The notes below the pieces were generated by a model. That model saw only the letters and a list, made by a program, of their open reading frames with translations, was not told the DNA's origin and did no database searches. Position numbers and translations under genes: made by a program. Shown piece after piece: positions 51,681-64,000 of a stretch of 64,000 bases of DNA (the first letter of the stretch is position 1; each line of letters begins with the position of its first letter). Source of the DNA: Chondrilla cf. caribensis (Eukaryota; Porifera; Demospongiae; Chondrillida; Chondrillidae). Where the stretch lies: contig OZ026548.1 of NCBI GenBank assembly GCA_964020155.1, forward strand, positions 2,750,397 to 2,814,396, given 5' to 3'.

Positions 51681-54600
51681 CTGATGAAATAGAAATTGTA
51701 TTCTAGCATCCATACCATCATCATTCTGATTATGTGATGCCTTCAACATTGCAATTTGTTGTTGCAGAGCAGCTGAAGAGTGAGACAAGCCATGCAAGAT
51801 GACTATCTCCTAGATTAATACATACACCATAAAATATATATTTATGTTTAATAGTAATATTATTATCAGGTAAGAACTATAATGTATGTTCTGTACATTA
51901 TAGCTGAGTGAAATTTATGACAGTAGACCATGCATACAAAGGTCCACCACCCAAGAGCTATTGCTAGCAAACCAACTGACAATTAATGATTTGAGGCACA
52001 CATGTATACTAGTATGTGGGTACACTTGTACATACGTACCTATTTTTGCTCCATAGTGCTCATGCAGGGATTCAATATCACGTTCCAATGATTCAATCTG
52101 TAAGAACACATTTGTGTACAATCAGGATATCACCAATAAACTATAGATAATAGCTGTAGGTTGGTGTATAAACATACGTACTTGCATACATACGTACCTA
52201 TGTGTATACAGCATATGTATACATACAAGTGTACGCATTCCAAGCAAGTATTCACATACATACTGTATGCATATGTGCATACAGTACGTATGTGTGTATG
52301 TGTATGTGCAGATACTGTTGGAGTGTTATAGGGTATTAATGAGTAAAGGACAATCCGAGTAGGAGCAAGTGCATTAATCTGCACTAATTCATGATACACC
52401 AAATGTTTATGCCTGTGAACACATGTACATACATGTGTACTGTATGTATACTGTATATGGACAAACTGACAATGTTATGGACAACCTTGAAAGTAGTTTG
52501 GTACAAAATATTGCAAACTGTGATCTGTGCATGCGCATACAGTAGAACATCATATTTATACAAACGTATGTACATATGTACGTACATCTCATCATATATA
52601 TACGTACATAATATGTATGTAAATTTGGCATTACAGTAAACATAAAAAACAAAGTAAACACATTTGTACTCACTCTTTGCTGCAGAGCTTTCAGAGCTGA
52701 GTTGTGTTGTTTGTTAGCACTGACCAGAGCACTGTCTCCTTGCTCCTTTTGACTCTTGAACTGCGAGCGTAGCTTCTCCAGTTCTGCTTGAGTATCAGAC
52801 AATGATTGGTTGGAAGCAGACAGCTGGTTCTGAGGACACAGTTAGTGGTACCACAGTAAATACATGTCTAAGCATGATGTGTTCACAACAGCCACACATT
52901 CACTAATGTGGTAGTATGCCTCCACATAATATCATACAGTAAGTAAGTCATGATCACAGTGCACAGTATTCATGTGACATCAAATTATGTATGTACAATA
53001 TGTGCGTACAATACTACATACGTACATTATGTACCAAGGTATGTATACAAGTATGTATCTGTACAACTGAATATCGAAGCTGAGATAAAGAGTCATACTA
53101 CGTAACAGCCTCTGAGTACATGCACAATAGTAGTAGACAGAACATTACACAGAATTACATATTGAGACCATACAAGTAGTACTTACATACAAACATACAG
53201 GAAGGTACATACATACGTATGTATGCTCATAGTATATGTACTTATGAATATGAGTACAAGCACCTTCAATTTGGATATTTCCAAAGCTGCCTTTCTCGTC
53301 TCTGTAGTTCTCTGTGACTCAATTTGAGCTAGTTCCTTTCTAAGTTTAGCACATGCATCTTTCTCTGACTCCAGCTCTTCAGACACACTTTTCTTCTTTT
53401 CATTCAGTTTATTCATCTTGTCTCTAAGCTCCTTGAACCTCTGTTCACTGTCCAAAAGCTGCTTCTGCATTGACTGCAGAGTTTTACCCTGGTCCTTCTT
53501 CCTGTTCTCCTCCTCAGTTTTGGACATTCTTAGCTGTTGTTCTAAAGCGGCTACTTGTTCCCTGAGACCCTCAGCCTATTCAAGTTGATACATAGAATAA
53601 ATTTAAATACTGAAACACTATATACAGTAGTTTGTGATGTTTTTGATGCACAGAATAAACATACGTAAGTATGTATGTACCAGTATGTACGTACGTACGT
53701 ATATTACATGCAAGTATACATAAAACTACACACGTTAATAGATACGCACACATACACAACATAACACACTGACAAATCATTGTACTGTTATCATCCAATC
53801 AATACTTAGACATACATATTACATTCACTACCAACATAGCACGTACATTGCTATTATGTATGTATGTATGTACAAATCACAGTCATGTACTCCCGTATAC
53901 TGTATAAACATAAATATTATGTTCATACTCACATACGTACGTATGTACGTACCTCGGACTCAGCTAACTTTCTGGCTCTTTCTTCCGCTACCTTCTCTAC
54001 ACTCAATGTGGACTGTTGCTTCACCAGTGCATTCTCTCTCCTAGTGAGATCCACTAGCTCTTGTCTAGTTCTCTCCAGATCAGATCTGACTTCGCTTAGC
54101 TCACTCTCATATTTATTCACACTAGCAGCATTGAGCTGGTTTACTGTACAATGAACAGAAATACATACAGTAGAAATGCCATAAGATGAACACAAGTTGC
54201 TGTTTAATACAAACAATTTTTTAAGCTGATTTGGTTAACTGTACTTTTAGTATACAGGAAAACAATTGAATCCTGGTAAGTAAAAAGAACATCCGATAAC
54301 AAGAACTAATACTGTGTGGCCTGATAGTTTGTCTCAATACATTCTACTGCATGCATTGGAAGATATACGTATATCAGTAGGTTTACAGTGGTACACTCAC
54401 CAGTTGACCATGTACTGTGCAGGAGTTCCTGAATTTTGCTCTGTGTGTCCATCACCTACAGTGTCATACATACGTATATATATATACACATAAACTACAC
54501 ACATGGTCACTCTATTGCTATATATCAGTGCTTATAATTATTATTACTGCCTACGTCTTGTCTACAAATTCCTGAATACTGCACTTCGAGACACCTTGTC

Positions 54601-55270
54601 AAAGGTATAAATTCACATACGTACATGGCTCCTCCCACCTTGAATTCATATAAACACCTCTTAATACTGTTGTGAGTATACCAAAATACTGCACGTGGCA
54701 ATGCCAAAAGTCTGATGCATGGTGATCTGTCTGATACAGGGTTTAAAGGCCTAGGTTGGAGACTTGACTCGACACATCCGTCCTAACAAATAGCCGGGGA
54801 TTCTGGCAAGGCGAGGGAGTTTCGACAGGTTCACCCACATACAAAGCGTGTTGTAGCAGAGTGTTCAAATATCAAATCATGTGCACGAGACGACAAAAAG
54901 GATTTAAAAGTGAATGGACCCATACCCTTAGTGTGCAAACGTACACAATACACAAAAAACAATGGAATTAGCCGGGTCGAAAGTGGGAGGAACAACTACT
55001 TTGACATCTACCTCAACATATTTACAAATCACTATAGCCCCCAAGCAGTGCAAGCAGTCGTACCTCAGTCGACAAATTCTTCATGAGATGATCCACCTTG
55101 TCTTCGACAGGTTCAAATACTCCATGAAAGCTCTCGTCAACGGATACTTCAGGAACGCTGTTGGAAATGTTTGGAGAGGAGATGGGAGGTAAGAAGTTTC
55201 CTCTTGAACTCCCTGGTCGAGTAATTCGTGCAGTCGTTTCTTTTGCAAAAGGACTTGCTTTGGATGCCAT
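51681..55270 (-). CDS. Gene H: coiled-coil protein (3' end not found)
   Basis: Exons: 55270-55064, 54455-54401, 54143-53953, 53575-53264, 52829-52674, 52097-52040 and 51802-51681; phases agree throughout (0, 1, 0, 0, 0, 1, 0), giving at least 367 residues. The first 69 residues are Ser/Pro-rich and probably unstructured (MASKASPFAKETTARITR...). The remainder is almost continuous heptad-type coiled coil, rich in Glu, Lys, Leu and Gln, for example LRKELAQIESQRTTETRKAA. There is no signal peptide. I cannot name the family. Its start lies 134 bp from that of gene I, so a shared promoter and perhaps a shared ciliary or centrosomal role are plausible. The last exon and stop were not identified; the chain continues below 51681. 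Confidence 0.8.
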
Positions 55271-55403
55271 GTTTAGCAAGGATTTCCATAGCAACAGAAA
55301 TCGATGATGTCATGATATTCTAAAATGGCTGCTTATTTTCGTGTTGAGTCACTTTCATCAAACAGCTTTTAGAGTGTAGTTTGTGGGTGAAACATACGAC
55401 GCC
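55271..55403. promoter_or_regulatory. Bidirectional promoter of genes H and I with an RFX X-box match
   Basis: Only 133 bp separate the two start codons. At 55282-55295 the sequence ATTTCCATAGCAAC fits the X-box consensus RYYNYY-N(1-3)-RRNRAC bound by RFX factors that drive ciliary genes in animals. TGATGTCA (CRE-like) lies at 55305-55312, and AAAATGGC, a YY1-type word, lies at 55322-55329. No TATA box is seen. Binding is inferred from the match only. Confidence 0.6.
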
Positions 55404-62217
<6,814 letters not shown>

Positions 62218-63086
62218 TATTAAATCATTTACTGTTACTTTTATATTACAGTAATTTCAATTGTTCTATACTGTATAACATTATAATAATATAATGAGTA
62301 GTATTAGATTGGAAAATTAAGTAATGTAACTATATATAGACATGCCCAATGCAAATCAAATACAACATTAATGTATTAATACATTGCCTTGATCACACTG
62401 GATCCATGCAGCTGAGGTAAGTAAAATACGAACATGTTTATGTACTGTATTTATTAGTTATAATTCAATAATATACGTACTTGCATGCACTTAACAAGCC
62501 GTCAGCACACCATCCTTACATTGTCATAATATTATCCATCAATTATTAAATATACTATATTATATGTGTATATATGGCTATAACATGTACACGTACACAT
62601 CCAGTACACACATACATACACATTGCTAGACTGTACATGTGATATTCAATATTCAGATCATATTATTGTATGCATACATGCACCTGGTTTATACAATGAC
62701 CATCATAATATTCATGCAAAACTGTTTGGTGCTATTTCTGATGAGTTGTGGCCAATACACCACAAGAGAGACTACACACCTGCCTGTACCTGACCACATG
62801 CAGGTTATATGACAAGTTTCACAAGAAACAAGCAAAAATGTTTCCAGATCAACATGTATGTCACTTCCTCAATAGTGTGACCCTTAACCTTTTCAGGAGA
62901 GTTAGCACTGGAGTGCTTTGCAATTGTATTGTTACATGAAGCTTTAACATCTTAAACATGTACACTATAAAACATATCTACCTGTAGACGACCTTTTGCA
63001 GCCGGCCGGAAAAGAAATGTCTGAGCTTAATAATGAATTACAGTTGCACAAGCATTGCGTCATTGTCACATGCTCGCTTGAGTTAC
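62218..63086. other. Intergenic interval between genes I and J
   Basis: AT-rich DNA with no supported gene. The ORF at 62748-62939 lacks any recognisable domain or splice partner. Confidence 0.5.
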
Positions 63087-63094
63087 TATAAATA
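63087..63094 (+). promoter_or_regulatory. TATA box candidate for gene J
   Basis: TATAAATA lies 101 bp upstream of the gene J start codon, a spacing that leaves room for a 5' leader of about 70 bp. It is the only clear TATA element seen before a gene start in the window. Confidence 0.6.
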
Positions 63095-63194
63095 CCTCGA
63101 GGCGGTTAGCAGTTCTCATCTAGTACGTAGCTGACGAGGAAAGAGAAAAAGAGTCGAATTAAAAGAAAGTATCTGATTAAATAGACGTATCGAG

Positions 63195-63590
63195 ATGGGG
63201 CAAATTCTTTCCGCCCATTTCCCACCTCCTCCCGAAGATTTACGAGTTGAAGCGATCATCAGCCGTGGAAAGTACGCTGAGGTCTCCAGTGGTAGTTTGG
63301 AAGGAAGACGAGTAACCGTCAAGAAGTTTAGCGAAGTTTTATCATCTTCCGTCGCTGATAAGGATGAAGGAGACATAGAAGTTCTTGGTTTGGCCTTTAA
63401 AACAGAATACGAATTCTTGAAGGCCAACATTAACCCGTACATGGTCGAGTATTTGGGTCTGTTTTCCTCCTCCGAAGGGTCGCAAGACGCAGCGATATTG
63501 GTGATGGAAGAGGTGCATCAAACGTTAGAGATTTATCTCGAACAGAACAGATCACTACCACGTCCAAAGAAGCTGGATATTTGCTATCAG
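63195..63590 (+). CDS. Gene J: protein kinase, first exon only
   Basis: The ATG at 63195 opens a 132-codon exon ending at a GTATGA donor after ICYQ; the remaining exons lie beyond the window. The N-terminus MGQILS fits an N-myristoylation signal (Gly2, Ser6), which would tether the kinase to membranes. The kinase N-lobe follows: a degenerate glycine loop (ISRGKYAEV, 22-30), VTVKK with Lys43 and a hinge ILVMEEVHQTLEIYLEQN. The general style resembles the gene C kinase (VAVKK, LILVMEKM...LREYLL), so both may belong to one expanded family, probably tyrosine-kinase-like. Catalytic residues cannot be checked because they lie in later exons. Confidence 0.8.
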
Positions 63591-64000
63591 GTATGATCTG
63601 CACGTCCAACTCCCGCTGTGAGTCTGTGCATGTTGGTTGAAGTGTACAAATTAACCCTAAGCTGGTCCATAGACACTCGGAACATGATACTATGGTTGGT
63701 CCTAGATGACCAGACTTAGCTCACTCATGTACTGTATAGATAGCACAAGTACATCATGTACATGTGGCCATAGATACTCTATACTGGTTGCGTAGTATAT
63801 GGTATCGATGATGTGGCTGACCAGCTGCAGGCATGGAGGCAGGTCAAGTGCAGCGCCTGGACCAGCTATTAATCAATATAATATTATGAGTAACCCTAAC
63901 AGAATACCAGTGACATGCAGATGTGAGATTTTTACCCCTCGGAACAACTTGGTGCATTATGTTACAGATTAAACCAAATTTCAGGGTCTCTTGGGATAAT
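63591..64000 (+). other. First intron of gene J
   Basis: The sequence to the window end is intron by position. A TTTCAG at 63979-63984 could be the next acceptor, but the 16 bases left are too few to judge. Confidence 0.4.

Noticed and set aside
51803..51808. Alternative acceptor TCTAG at the start of the last gene H exon
   Set aside because: It would put the exon out of phase with the preceding phase-1 donor; the next AG (GATAG) restores the frame.

Overview
The window is eukaryotic and almost certainly metazoan. Coding sequence is split by GT-AG introns of about 0.1-1 kb (one is over 5 kb because of insertions). Intergenic and intronic DNA is AT-rich, with many long (CA)n/(TG)n tracts, and there are several classes of retrotransposon. 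The gene content (kinase plus ankyrin fusions, Ig and VWA/EGF surface proteins, a ciliary-type IQ/ankyrin protein) fits an early-branching animal, most plausibly a demosponge. That assignment is inference. No tRNA, rRNA, CRISPR array or prokaryotic operon was seen.

Layout. 1-2.73 kb: a long intact reading frame of a non-LTR retrotransposon (minus strand) running off the left edge. 3.3-6.35 kb: a decayed Ty3/gypsy element (minus). 6.99-24.6 kb: gene C (minus), with an N-terminal protein kinase domain followed by ankyrin repeats, mostly one repeat per exon. A segmental tandem duplication lies at its 3' side, and its fourth intron is invaded by two different LINEs (17.9-19.6 kb, CR1/L2-like with a 2A-type motif; 19.6-22.8 kb, restriction-like-endonuclease type). 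24.6-26.1 kb: shared upstream region. 26.13-35.08 kb: gene D (plus), a complete 23-exon paralog with about 22 ankyrin repeats and no kinase domain. 35.5-38.1 kb: gene E, a small multi-pass membrane protein. 39.0-42.1 kb: gene F (minus), an Ig-domain receptor whose tail carries NPxY and SH3-ligand motifs. 45.9-48.5 kb: gene G (plus), a secreted or surface VWA-Ig-EGF protein. 48.5-51.6 kb: gene-poor DNA with two short inverted-repeat transposons. 51.7-55.27 kb: gene H (minus), coiled-coil. 55.40-62.2 kb: gene I (plus), an IQANK1-like protein (IQ motif, ankyrin, dynein-AAA-like C-terminus). 63.2 kb to the end: gene J (plus), the first exon of another kinase.

How the parts relate. C and D are head-to-head paralogs: repeat exons match one to one, both share a linker exon pair, and nearly all repeat exons are phase 0, so whole repeats can be gained or lost without breaking frame. 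H and I start 134 bp apart and share a promoter region containing a match to the RFX X-box consensus, which suggests joint ciliary regulation. F and G are extracellular-facing proteins in divergent orientation about 3.8 kb apart. Exon boundaries were read by eye from splice consensus, open phase and homology between C and D. Boundaries of E exon 3, the 3' ends of C and H, and the F start are uncertain.
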